Origin: Runella aurantiaca
GTDB lineage: Bacteria > Bacteroidota > Bacteroidia > Cytophagales > Spirosomataceae
Reading direction: 5' to 3'
Length of the DNA stretch: 64,000 nucleotides
Assembly: GCF_003339505.1 (NCBI RefSeq)
Contig: NZ_QPIW01000015.1
Coordinates: 1 to 64,000 of the forward strand
Shown piece by piece: positions 42,608 to 50,240 of this stretch (positions within the stretch are counted from its first letter, which is position 1; each line of letters starts with the position of its first letter). A program made the position numbers and the translations under genes. The notes under the pieces are model-generated. The model saw only the letters and a program-made list of their open reading frames with translations. It was not told where the DNA came from and did not search any database.

Positions 42608-42919
42608 TTAGCCGACGATTGCGTCAATTTTCACTTTCGTTAATGACTGACGGTGACCGTTTTTCTTCACGTAGCCTTTGCGACGTTTTTTCTTGAAAAC
42701 AATCACTTTTTCACCCTTAAGGTGCTCAACGATTGTGGCTTTTACACTGGCACCGGTTACCGTCGGTGCGCCAATGCTGATGGTTCCTTCGTTATCCACC
42801 AACAATACTTTTTCAAATACGAGCGCAGCGTCCACATCTCCTTCCAAACGATTGGTAAAGATTTGTTGGCCCTCTTCAACTTTAAATTGCTGTCCCGCGA
42901 TTTCTACGATTGCGTACAT
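42608..42919 (-). CDS. rplU: 50S ribosomal protein L21
   Basis: The 103-residue ribosomal protein starts at 42919 (MYAIVEIAGQQFKVEEGQQI), the usual family N-terminus; an upstream in-frame codon is disregarded. The C-terminal KKKRRKGYVKKNGHRQSLT segment binds 23S rRNA. It is 44 bases ahead of rpmA in the same operon, driven by a consensus promoter. Confidence 0.98.
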   Translation of the reverse strand: MYAIVEIAGQQFKVEEGQQIFTNRLEGDVDAALVFEKVLLVDNEGTISIGAPTVTGASVKATIVEHLKGEKVIVFKKKRRKGYVKKNGHRQSLTKVKIDAIVG

Positions 42920-42959
42920 GTTATTTTCGATTAAAACAGTTTTTTCCAAAAATGGAGTG

Positions 42960-42990
42960 CAAAAATAGCGGTTTCGAGAAAAATTACCAA
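42960..42990 (-). promoter_or_regulatory. Consensus promoter of rplU-rpmA
   Basis: On the minus strand TTG (42990-42988) and TATTTTTG (42967-42960) are separated by 20 bases, fitting the Bacteroidota TTG/TANNTTTG consensus. The -7 box lies 40 bases before the rplU start. Confidence 0.65.
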
Positions 42991-43035
42991 GCTATTTCTA
43001 AAAAAAATCGGGTCATCCCGCACATTTCTCCCGAT

Positions 43036-43851
43036 TTATCTTAAAACCTGACACTCAGGGCAATAATACGTGGTGCGCCCCCCTACTTGCATGTGTTCAA
43101 TTTCTACTTTATCGCACGGGCAGCGTTTGTGACGCAGCGCGTCTTCGTAAGGAGATACGTCCCATTCGCGGGAGTGAATCAGGAAATGTTGGGGAAAACG
43201 TCCGTAGTTGGCTTCGTGCTCAATGGCCGTTTCGAGTACGTACCGCGTAGCACTGAAAATACGTCCGATTTCATTGTCATTCAATTGGTTACTCAACATT
43301 TCAGGATGAATTTTCGCCTGAAATAGTACCTCGTCCACAATCCAGTTGCCAATGCCCGCCACCGTACTTTGATCCAGCAAAACGGGTTTGATAAAACTCT
43401 TGCGTTTTCTGATGTTGTACGTCAATTCCTCTAAACTTATATCAAGCGCGTCGGGTGCGATTTTCTTCTTTTTAAGATAAGCATCTACGCCTTCTACCAA
43501 TCCGATGCGTTCAAATTTGCGCGGACAGATAAACCCCAAATTAAACCCTGACTTAAAAATAAACAGAATCCGCGCATGGCGCGGTCGGTCGAGCGACGAA
43601 TGATAATACTCCAAATCGCCCGTCATGCCAAAGTGCATGTGAAGCGTACTGCCGCCGTTGGTATGAATAAAGAGATTTTTTCCGACACGTTTGGTACTGA
43701 CAAAGGTCTGGCCAATAAGCGTTTCGGTAAGCGTAGCGTAATCGGTGGTGAGGAGTTTTCGGTCTTCTACATCGATGGCCTCGATGGGCTGGTGAAGACA
43801 GGTGGCTTCAAAATAGCGTCGATAGGTTTCAACTTCGGGAAGTTCGGGCAT
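43036..43851 (-). CDS. mutM: Formamidopyrimidine-DNA glycosylase (MutM/Nei family)
   Basis: This base-excision repair enzyme removes oxidised purines. The 271-residue product has the N-terminal catalytic PELPEVETYRR (Pro2, Glu3), a conserved Lys in KRVGKNLFI near residue 59, the H2TH region with GIGNWIVDEVLFQA, and a C-terminal zinc finger with Cys pairs in RCPCDK and YCPEC. Some members of this clade prefer oxidised pyrimidines, so the exact specificity is uncertain. It is transcribed just downstream of the broken toxin. Confidence 0.9.
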   Translation of the reverse strand: MPELPEVETYRRYFEATCLHQPIEAIDVEDRKLLTTDYATLTETLIGQTFVSTKRVGKNLFIHTNGGSTLHMHFGMTGDLEYYHSSLDRPRHARILFIFKSGFNLGFICPRKFERIGLVEGVDAYLKKKKIAPDALDISLEELTYNIRKRKSFIKPVLLDQSTVAGIGNWIVDEVLFQAKIHPEMLSNQLNDNEIGRIFSATRYVLETAIEHEANYGRFPQHFLIHSREWDVSPYEDALRHKRCPCDKVEIEHMQVGGRTTYYCPECQVLR

Positions 43852-43887
43852 GGCATAACGGTCAATAAGTATTGATAGCTATCAAAC

Positions 43888-44007
43888 TCAAAATTCCGCC
43901 ATTTTGATTAAGATATCCAATTCTTTTTCATCTAAGGAATCCTTCTCGCTTTTGTCATAGACTGAAAGAAGATACAGTACATCATTGACAATCTTGACGC
44001 AGGTAAT
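43888..44007 (-). pseudogene. C-terminal remnant of a RelE-type toxin
   Basis: Reading from 44007 to the TGA at 43888 gives 39 codons beginning ITCVKIVNDVLYLLSV and continuing YDKSEKDSLDEKEL, the classic C-terminal half of a Bacteroidota RelE/HigB-type toxin. The frame is closed upstream by TAG at 44029-44031 and has no start. Together with 44550-44729 it would make a toxin of about 105-110 residues after adding roughly nine missing codons. Confidence 0.75.
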
Positions 44008-44037
44008 GGTTAGATTAGTGCTATTACTCTACTAAAG

Positions 44038-44055
44038 CAGTACAGGTTCGTACTG
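44038..44055. repeat. Short palindrome near the right edge of the insert
   Basis: CAGTAC (44038-44043) and GTACTG (44050-44055) pair around a 6-base loop about 30 bases inside the junction with the toxin remnant. A 9-base tandem (TTGGCCTAA) follows at 44091-44109. The role is unknown. Confidence 0.35.
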
Positions 44056-44173
44056 AATGTTTGAATGCACGGCATTTGCTGTTGTAAGAGTTGGCCTAAT
44101 TGGCCTAATATGACATAGAGCGAGGAGATTATTAAATTCTATGAGGTTGCTAAACACTCATCACACACTATCG

Positions 44174-44536
44174 TTACGTTAGTGGAATAGAAACACTATC
44201 ATTGGCGTTTCTAATCATAAACAGGCACAGTATCTTCCATTTATCTTCATTTTTTTTCATTCTTCCCTTTAGAAATATTTTAGCCCTATTACCAGAAAAA
44301 ACAGCATTAAAAGTTATTGTATCTTTTTCTATATTTAGGAAATTACTTATTACAACATTACTTGCTCTGAACGTTCCAATTTGCTTTGATAAACCTTCAT
44401 TGTTTGTTACTATTTCATGAAGCTGTTCATCTAGATCAGGGGTATTATATCCGCCAATTGTGTTAATAGTTAACTCTATTATAACAATAACAGCTATAAC
44501 AAATCCGAGAATTATAAGAGTGTTTCTTTTTGTCAT
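44174..44536 (-). CDS. Small membrane-anchored protein in the toxin insert
   Basis: The 120-residue product has one N-terminal membrane helix (LIILGFVIAVIVIIELTI) and a soluble domain with IGTFRASNVVISNF and DKWKILCLFMIRN. That pattern loosely recalls COA1-like assembly factors, but this is tentative. The start at 44536 (MTKRNTL) lies 14 bases after the toxin fragment ends. The gene is markedly AT-rich compared with its neighbours, a sign of transfer. It has no recognised promoter of its own. Confidence 0.6.
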   Translation of the reverse strand: MTKRNTLIILGFVIAVIVIIELTINTIGGYNTPDLDEQLHEIVTNNEGLSKQIGTFRASNVVISNFLNIEKDTITFNAVFSGNRAKIFLKGRMKKNEDKWKILCLFMIRNANDSVSIPLT

Positions 44537-44549
44537 TTTGATTCCGGTT

Positions 44550-44729
44550 TTTGGAAGCAATACTCATCCGAACCTTATAGCAATTTTTACCAAGCGGCGA
44601 ACCTTGGAACGGGTTTTGATTCAATTCTTCTCGCAGTAAAATCAAATTTTGCTTAATGGAAGGATATTTCTTAGCCAGCTTTTTAAGTTGCTTGCCAAAA
44701 TGCTCGGAAGCAACAATTTTAAAGCTCAT
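44550..44729 (-). pseudogene. N-terminal part of an interrupted RelE-type toxin
   Basis: From the ATG at 44729, 60 codons encode the first half of a RelE-like ribosome-dependent mRNA interferase: MSFKIVASEHFGKQLKKLAK, then PSIKQNLILLREEL and the conserved NPFQGSPLGKNCYKVRMSI. After SIASK the frame runs into unrelated sequence, while the missing second half appears at 43888-44007. The ATG overlaps the antitoxin gene's stop (ATGAGCTTTAA), the usual coupling of antitoxin and toxin. The toxin is therefore probably inactive. Confidence 0.8.
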
Positions 44730-44952
44730 CAATCAGTTCATCTAAATTCTTCAATTGTTTCTTTCCCTGCTGATGTTCTTCCACTTCTTCCAATGCCGAT
44801 TTCAGCCCCTCGACCCATTCCACTTGTTCAGGCGTCGGCACAAACTCTTTTACGGTTTTTGTTTTTTCAATTTTTACAAAACTGAAGGCTTTAATCACCT
44901 TGATAAAAAAGGTGTATTCACGGTCGGGGACACTCAACGTTATTTGTTTCAT
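44719..44952 (-). CDS. Type II antitoxin-like protein
   Basis: The 77-residue protein lies directly upstream of, and overlaps by 11 bases, the interrupted RelE-type toxin. It begins MKQITLSVPDREYTFFIKVI, resembling the small antitoxins that accompany RelE toxins in Bacteroidota, and ends in an acidic helix (KNLDELIDEL) of the sort that wraps the toxin. With its partner broken, it is now an orphan antitoxin, if expressed. Assignment rests mainly on context. Confidence 0.6.
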   Translation of the reverse strand: MKQITLSVPDREYTFFIKVIKAFSFVKIEKTKTVKEFVPTPEQVEWVEGLKSALEEVEEHQQGKKQLKNLDELIDEL

Positions 44953-44991
44953 AATGACCGGTTTTAGGGTTGCTGATTTCCCAATTACTGC

Positions 44992-45279
44992 TTATTCGAT
45001 CACTTTAGGCACTCTGAAATAGGTTCCATCCTGTGAGGGGGCATTGTAGAGGCCCTGCTCTCGGGGCAGGTGATCTCCAACCACATCTTCACGCATGACG
45101 TTGATTTCGGAAGAGATGTGCGTCAGGGGGGCTACGTTGTCCGTGTCCAGTTCATTGAGGTGCTCCATCCATGACAATACATTTTCCAGACTTTGGAGTA
45201 AGGGCGCTTCTTCTTCGGGGGTGATTTCCAAACGTGCCAAGTTGGCAATCTTGTGAAGGGTGGCTTTGTCGATTTGCAT
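44992..45279 (-). CDS. gatC: Asp-tRNA(Asn)/Glu-tRNA(Gln) amidotransferase subunit C
   Basis: This 95-residue subunit stabilises the GatA-GatB amidotransferase that makes Gln-tRNA or Asn-tRNA from misacylated tRNAs. It has the conserved KIANLARLEITPEEE near residue 10 and the C-terminal LREQGLYNAPSQDGTYFRVPKVIE-like end. gatA and gatB are not in the window, which is common because gatC is often separate in this phylum. Confidence 0.93.
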   Translation of the reverse strand: MQIDKATLHKIANLARLEITPEEEAPLLQSLENVLSWMEHLNELDTDNVAPLTHISSEINVMREDVVGDHLPREQGLYNAPSQDGTYFRVPKVIE

Positions 45280-45294
45280 TGCTTAATTTTTTTA

Positions 45295-45302
45295 CAAAAT
45301 TA
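45295..45302 (-). promoter_or_regulatory. -7 promoter motif of gatC
   Basis: On the minus strand this reads TAATTTTG, an exact TANNTTTG match 16 bases before the gatC start. A TTG box is present but only 12 bases away, so the match is partial. Confidence 0.35.
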
Positions 45303-45393
45303 GGATTTTATCCACAATTTGGGTGGATAAGTGTTAAATTCCACCAAAAACTGCAACCTTTCTTTCTCTTTTGCATTACAGGTTCAAATCGTT

Positions 45394-45963
45394 TTGCGTT
45401 TGAAAGCTACCTCCTCCGACTTTAAAGAATTTGATACAAACGACCCGCAGGTCTTTGGGAAAATTTACGACGTATTCTATCCAAAGATTTTTGGGTATGC
45501 TTTTCGGCGCGTAGGAGACTATGACATTGCGAGGGATGTAGCAGCCGAAACGTTTTTAAAAGCCTTTTTGAATATAAAAAAATACCGGTTTGAGGGGCAT
45601 TCCATTTCGGCGTGGCTATACAAAATCGCCACCAACGAAATCAATCTCTTTTTCAGAAGTCAAAAATACCGACCAGATTTGTTTGGACAACTTTCGGAGG
45701 AGATGCTTTCTGACCGTGAATTGATGGCTGTTTTTGAAAAAGAAAGGATGGACACCGAACGCCAAATGGAAGAATATGAGGCTTTTACGGAAGTACAAAA
45801 ACACCTTAAAACCCTGCCTGTCAAATACCAGGAAGTGATTGCACTGAAATACTTTGAAGAAAAAACGCTCTTGGAAATCAGTGCCATTTTGGACAAACCC
45901 GAAGGAACCGTAAAATCCCTACTATCGCGCGGTTTGGAACAATTACGCCAAAAATTTGAGTAA
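45394..45963 (+). CDS. ECF-type RNA polymerase sigma factor
   Basis: This 189-residue sigma-70 family protein has region 2 (FYPKIFGYAFRRVGDYDIARDV, AAETFLKAFLNIKKY near residues 27-66) and region 4 with LPVKYQEVIALKYFEEKTLLEISAIL and GTVKSLLSRGL. The start is uncertain: GTG at 45331 gives a longer frame, but TTG at 45394 (RLKATSSDFKEF) gives a family-like length. The next gene encodes a membrane protein that probably acts as its anti-sigma factor. Confidence 0.85.
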   Translation: MRLKATSSDFKEFDTNDPQVFGKIYDVFYPKIFGYAFRRVGDYDIARDVAAETFLKAFLNIKKYRFEGHSISAWLYKIATNEINLFFRSQKYRPDLFGQLSEEMLSDRELMAVFEKERMDTERQMEEYEAFTEVQKHLKTLPVKYQEVIALKYFEEKTLLEISAILDKPEGTVKSLLSRGLEQLRQKFE

Positions 45964-45995
45964 CCAGTCAACCGTATAAGTATTGAAAATTGACT

Positions 45996-46502
45996 ATGGA
46001 AAATCAAGACGATTTTGAAAAAAGATTACAGAACCTAAAAAAACCTGAAGTAATGACTCAGCATCAAGAGTATTTGAAACTCCCGCTTCTCAACGCCCAT
46101 AAATCAGCCGCCATTGGTTGGTGGCTGGTGGCTTTGCCGTCTTTCTTTTTGGCTTGCGTGGTCATGAAATATGTTTTTAAGGTAGATTTACATTTTATCG
46201 ATACCGTCTTTGCCACCCTCTCCGTTTTTGACCGCGCTCATGGATGGTGGTTTTCACCGATGCTTTTCCTGTTTTTTCCCTTGGTTGCCGCAGGAATGAA
46301 TCTACTTTCGCTCTTAAAAATCATCTACGACAAGGAGCAAAATGAAATTTCTATTACCATCAAAGTACGTTTCTGGAATTTATTCCTGATTGCTCTCGGA
46401 TTTGGCATCGCCTTATTCCTAGGATTTTATGTCATTACTGAAAACATGATGGAAAAAAACATCCATCGTCTTGACACTCCTCACATAGAAAAAACTAACT
46501 AA
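45996..46502 (+). CDS. Probable membrane anti-sigma factor
   Basis: The 168-residue protein follows the sigma gene by 32 bases. A soluble N-terminal segment (MENQDDFEKRLQNLKKPEVM) precedes three membrane helices (about residues 45-65, 83-105 and 125-150). The arrangement fits an anti-sigma factor holding the sigma factor at the membrane, but no zinc-binding HxxxCxxC motif is present. Assignment is by context. The start at 45996 is preferred to a TTG six bases earlier. Confidence 0.6.
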   Translation: MENQDDFEKRLQNLKKPEVMTQHQEYLKLPLLNAHKSAAIGWWLVALPSFFLACVVMKYVFKVDLHFIDTVFATLSVFDRAHGWWFSPMLFLFFPLVAAGMNLLSLLKIIYDKEQNEISITIKVRFWNLFLIALGFGIALFLGFYVITENMMEKNIHRLDTPHIEKTN

Positions 46503-46513
46503 ACGTAAAAATT

Positions 46514-46732
46514 ATGCATTGGTTTGTTCGAAAAGGGCTCTTTTTTAAACCGTCTTCATTGGTTGGCTGGGGGCTACTGACATGCACACTCGCTTATTGT
46601 GTATTGGCATTTATCGAAGTTGATAAACATTCACATTCGGTGAGCGATACACTTATCAATTGGCTTTTTAGGGTCATTTTGGTGGGGTTAGTCTATTCCA
46701 TTATCGCCTATTTTACATCACCCAAGGAGTAG
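46514..46732 (+). CDS. Small two-helix membrane protein
   Basis: The 72-residue protein has two membrane helices (VGWGLLTCTLAYCVLAFI and LINWLFRVILVGLVYSIIAYF). It lies 11 bases after the anti-sigma-like gene and is probably in the same operon. No family is recognised. It may assist the sigma/anti-sigma pair or be its target, but nothing in the sequence decides this. Confidence 0.6.
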   Translation: MHWFVRKGLFFKPSSLVGWGLLTCTLAYCVLAFIEVDKHSHSVSDTLINWLFRVILVGLVYSIIAYFTSPKE

Positions 46733-46871
46733 TTTATGTCTGTTTGTACGGTGCGGATTAAGGAGTTTATTGTATTTTTGTAAATACGGCACGGCTACTT
46801 ACATTTTCAGGCTTTTGTTACAAAAAAACTTGGAAACTTTAAACCCACCGGTATCAACAAACGACTTTTCC

Positions 46872-48338
46872 ATGAATAATAAATACGATAAAAACCTCGG
46901 TACCAAACAAAAAGCCCTTCGTATCAATTTAGACCGACGTATTTATGGCTCTTTTGCCGAAATCGGCGCAGGGCAGGATACTGCAGCCAATTTTTTTAAA
47001 GCAGGCGGCGCTTCAGGGACCATCGCTAAGACCATGTCGGCCTATGACATGAAATTCAGTGATGAAATCTACGGCCCTGAGCCCAGTGGCCGCTACGTGG
47101 TTGAATCGCGATTGATGAAAATGATTCAACACGAATACGACCTTGTGGAGCAACGACTCGCCGAAAAACGCGGTGCCGACAGTTTATTTTTTGCCTTTGC
47201 CAATACCGTTGTTGCCCTCAATTACCAGAAAAGCAATGAAGGTCACGGCTGGCTCGGCCTGCGATTCCAACTTACTCCCCGTGCCCCCTACAACGATGTG
47301 GTTATCCACATTAAAATGCTCGATAACGACAGCATTCTGCAACAGCAGGCCTTGGGAATCATCGGCGTCAATTTGATTTATGGCTGTTTTTTTTACCATA
47401 AATCACCCGAAACCCTTTTGATTTCTTTGATGGACGACCTCAGTCCTGATCGTATCCAAATCGACATGATTCGTACTCAGGGCCCTGATTTTCAAAAAGT
47501 TGACAATCGGCTCATGAGTCTTTACCTCGTCAAACACGGGTTTACTGAAGTAGCCATGTTTGGCCCTGACGGCCACGTTTTACAACCGTCGGAAGCACTT
47601 TACAAGAAAAATATCCTGCTCTTGCGCGGACGCCTGCGGCCCATCACCAATGTACACGTAGATATGTTGCGCAACGGCCTCAAGCAGTTCAAGGCAGAAC
47701 CCGACGTGGACGACAAAAAAGTAGTTATGGTAGCCGAACTTACGCTTCACAACCTGCGCGGAGGCGAGCAAGACATCAACGAAAAAGACTTTTTGGACCG
47801 TGTGGATATTCTGATTTCGTTGGGACAAACCGTTATGATTTCAAACTACCACGAATACCACCGTTTGGTGGCTTTTCTAGCAAAAACAACCCGCCTCAAA
47901 ATCGGACTGGTGTTGGGGATTCCTAATTTAGAATACATTTTTGAAGAAAGTTACTACCAAAAACTGCCAGGCGGAATTTTGGAGTCGTTTTCGACTTTAT
48001 TCAGCCGAAATGTCAAACTCTTTGTTTATCCAACTTTCAAAGATGGAAGGCTTTCGACCTGTCAAAACTTTGCGTTGCCTACCAATCTCCAGCCCCTTTT
48101 TAACTTCCTACTTTGCAACGATAAAATCGAAGACATTCGTGATTTCGATGAAGATAATCTCCGAATCTCCACCGACAGTGTGTTAGAACTTATCAAACGG
48201 GGCGAACCCGGCTGGGAAGATAAAGTCCCCGTCGAAGTCGCTCAAATGATTAAGGACAAATGTTTGTTTGGATTCCCCTGCGTGGTATTTGAACCAAAAC
48301 AAGCAGCACACATCCATCAGGCAGTGGGGAATTTATAA
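46872..48338 (+). CDS. Conserved 488-residue protein of unknown function
   Basis: This large cytosolic protein has no signal peptide or membrane segment. It includes a distinctive block near residues 20-60 (IYGSFAEIGAGQDTAANFFK, AGGASGTIAKTMSAYDM), then LMKMIQHEYDLVEQRL and KSNEGHGWLGLRFQ. Proteins with this block occur widely in bacteria and are often mis-labelled as receptors or nucleotidyl transferases. I know of no demonstrated activity. The start at 46872 (MNNKYDKN) excludes a 34-residue poorly conserved extension. It stands alone. Confidence 0.75.
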   Translation: MNNKYDKNLGTKQKALRINLDRRIYGSFAEIGAGQDTAANFFKAGGASGTIAKTMSAYDMKFSDEIYGPEPSGRYVVESRLMKMIQHEYDLVEQRLAEKRGADSLFFAFANTVVALNYQKSNEGHGWLGLRFQLTPRAPYNDVVIHIKMLDNDSILQQQALGIIGVNLIYGCFFYHKSPETLLISLMDDLSPDRIQIDMIRTQGPDFQKVDNRLMSLYLVKHGFTEVAMFGPDGHVLQPSEALYKKNILLLRGRLRPITNVHVDMLRNGLKQFKAEPDVDDKKVVMVAELTLHNLRGGEQDINEKDFLDRVDILISLGQTVMISNYHEYHRLVAFLAKTTRLKIGLVLGIPNLEYIFEESYYQKLPGGILESFSTLFSRNVKLFVYPTFKDGRLSTCQNFALPTNLQPLFNFLLCNDKIEDIRDFDEDNLRISTDSVLELIKRGEPGWEDKVPVEVAQMIKDKCLFGFPCVVFEPKQAAHIHQAVGNL

Positions 48339-48348
48339 GAGATTGTCT

Positions 48349-48356
48349 TAACTTTG
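48349..48356 (+). promoter_or_regulatory. -7 promoter motif of the triple-repeat protein gene
   Basis: TAACTTTG matches TANNTTTG exactly, 20 bases before the start codon at 48376. No -33 TTG is visible at the usual distance. Confidence 0.4.
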
Positions 48357-48375
48357 CGGGTCAATCGGAAGAAGT

Positions 48376-50232
48376 ATGTATCATAAATTCATTATTAGTT
48401 GTTTCGTAGCGACTTGGACGAGTCTGGGGCTGTGGTTAGGGAATGAAAATATCGGCCAATTTAAGTCCACTCAAAACGCCTGGCGTGCAGATACGATTCG
48501 CAAAGACACGCTTAAGCCTACGCTCATTGGCTTGCAGCGTGATACTACTTTCAGGCCAGATACGGTGATTAAAACCGAGGTTCGTATCAGCGACCTCTCC
48601 TACCTATCGGTTTGTCCGGGCAGCCCCATTCTGATTCCTTTTACAACCACAGGAACTTTTAAAGAAGATAATAAATTCATCGTCCAAATAACCAATGCTT
48701 CGGGTAAGTTTGTCAACCTTTCTGAACCAGCCAAAGAAGGGCCTGTTGCAGTCACTTTGCCCTCTAACCGCTCAGGAAGTGTATTGGTTAGGGTCGTATC
48801 CACCAATCCTGAAATTGTGGGTAAACCAACAAGATTAACGATTTTGCCCTTGCCTCACGCCCGCATGGAACTGATTGACGGCAGTACAAATACCAAAATC
48901 GGCCCAGGACAAGCCGCCTCTTACCGCGTGATGCTCACGGGCGCTGCCCCTTGGTCATTTACCGTTTCTGACGGTACTACGGTCACTAATACGTTAGTGA
49001 ATCCATTTACGGCGCAAGTGGCTCCCGAGCAAACGAGTTCTTTTAAAGTAACAAGCGTCAATAATACCTGCGGAAGCGGTACCACCTCAGGCGAAGTCGT
49101 GGTTCAGGTAAGTCAGGATACACTCCCGGTCATTGCCCTCAAAGCCATTCCTCGCGTCGGTTTTAGGCTTTGTACCGCCACACCTTTTCAAATTAATTTC
49201 AGTGCAACAGGAAAATACGAGGCGGGCAACGGTTTTATCGTTCAATTGAGCGATACGACTGGGCAAAATTTTAAGAATATTTCGGAGTTGATTCCGCAAA
49301 GTCCCATCATGGCCAAAACACCCACAGGCTTAGAGCCAGGGATTTATAAACTGCGCGTTGTTTCGACCTTTCCGACCATCATGAGCGACACTGTCGACGT
49401 GGCTATTTCGGCTCCGGCCAAAACAGTTTTACGCCCTGATACCCTTCAAATCGCCGAAGGGGAGTCTACCAACTTAACCCTAGATTTTAGCGGTGGTGGA
49501 CCTTGGTTTGTTTTGCTTTCGGATGGAACCTACCAAAATGACATTCGGACCACCCCCTATACCGTAAAAGTATCCCCCCTTAATCCCACGGCATACACAA
49601 TCACCTCAGCTGGTGGATTTTGCGGCGTGGGCGATTTGTCGGGGACGGCGTTTGTGAACGTAAAAATACCACCGCCAACGATTGCCACTGGGAATTTATC
49701 AGATAAAACAATTTGTTCAGGCACCGAAATTACGGTTCCTTTCAGTACTACTGGTCGTTTCAACAACGCCAATAAATTTTTGGTACAAATCAAAGATACC
49801 AGCGGGCGTTGGGTGTATTTGCCTACCATCGGTGGCACCAGTTCACTGCGGGCTAAGATTCTACCGCCCTACCTGAAAGACACACTTTCAACACAACAAG
49901 TACGGGTTATTTCTACCGACCCACTCATTGAAGGAACCCCAACCACGCTTCAAGTGATGATGCCTAATGCCGCCCAAGCCCTCGTGACCGGCGGAGCCGT
50001 GATTCGTCCGGGTGGTGCGGCACGCCTGCGCGTATCGTTCAAAAATGGACTTCCACCTTGGTCATTTGTGCTTTCTGACGGCACCACCATCAACGGAACC
50101 TTTATCAATCCGTACCAACTCACGGTAAATCCCCGCACCACAACCGAGTATAAAGTTGTGATGGTAAACAATACTTGTGGCACTGGAACCACGGATACAG
50201 TACCAGCGGTTATTCGGGTGGAAACAAACTAA
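48376..50232 (+). CDS. Secreted protein of three long beta-type repeats
   Basis: The 618-residue protein has an N-terminal signal-like helix (FIISCFVATWTSLGLWL) and then three units of about 180 residues (roughly 72-250, 255-430 and 440-618). Each unit begins with a Cys-containing strand (CPGSPILIPFTTTG, CTATPFQINFSATG, CSGTEITVPFSTTG) and ends with a (P)W-F-x-LSDGT block and a Cys-Gly near the close. The design resembles tandem immunoglobulin-like adhesin domains, but no family is identified. There is no T9SS C-terminal signal. It is probably an exported surface protein. Confidence 0.7.
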   Translation: MYHKFIISCFVATWTSLGLWLGNENIGQFKSTQNAWRADTIRKDTLKPTLIGLQRDTTFRPDTVIKTEVRISDLSYLSVCPGSPILIPFTTTGTFKEDNKFIVQITNASGKFVNLSEPAKEGPVAVTLPSNRSGSVLVRVVSTNPEIVGKPTRLTILPLPHARMELIDGSTNTKIGPGQAASYRVMLTGAAPWSFTVSDGTTVTNTLVNPFTAQVAPEQTSSFKVTSVNNTCGSGTTSGEVVVQVSQDTLPVIALKAIPRVGFRLCTATPFQINFSATGKYEAGNGFIVQLSDTTGQNFKNISELIPQSPIMAKTPTGLEPGIYKLRVVSTFPTIMSDTVDVAISAPAKTVLRPDTLQIAEGESTNLTLDFSGGGPWFVLLSDGTYQNDIRTTPYTVKVSPLNPTAYTITSAGGFCGVGDLSGTAFVNVKIPPPTIATGNLSDKTICSGTEITVPFSTTGRFNNANKFLVQIKDTSGRWVYLPTIGGTSSLRAKILPPYLKDTLSTQQVRVISTDPLIEGTPTTLQVMMPNAAQALVTGGAVIRPGGAARLRVSFKNGLPPWSFVLSDGTTINGTFINPYQLTVNPRTTTEYKVVMVNNTCGTGTTDTVPAVIRVETN

Positions 50233-50240
50233 GAAGGCAA

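Noticed and set aside
44009-44015. GTTAGAT resembling the core site GTTRRRY of integron attC sites, at the edge of the toxin insert
   Set aside because: A 7-base degenerate match is expected often by chance. The other edge of the insert has no matching site, and no long attC-type hairpin or integrase was found.
45381-45392. GGTTCAAATCG resembling the T-loop of a tRNA
   Set aside because: It lies at the start of the sigma factor reading frame and no acceptor stem or anticodon arm could be found around it.
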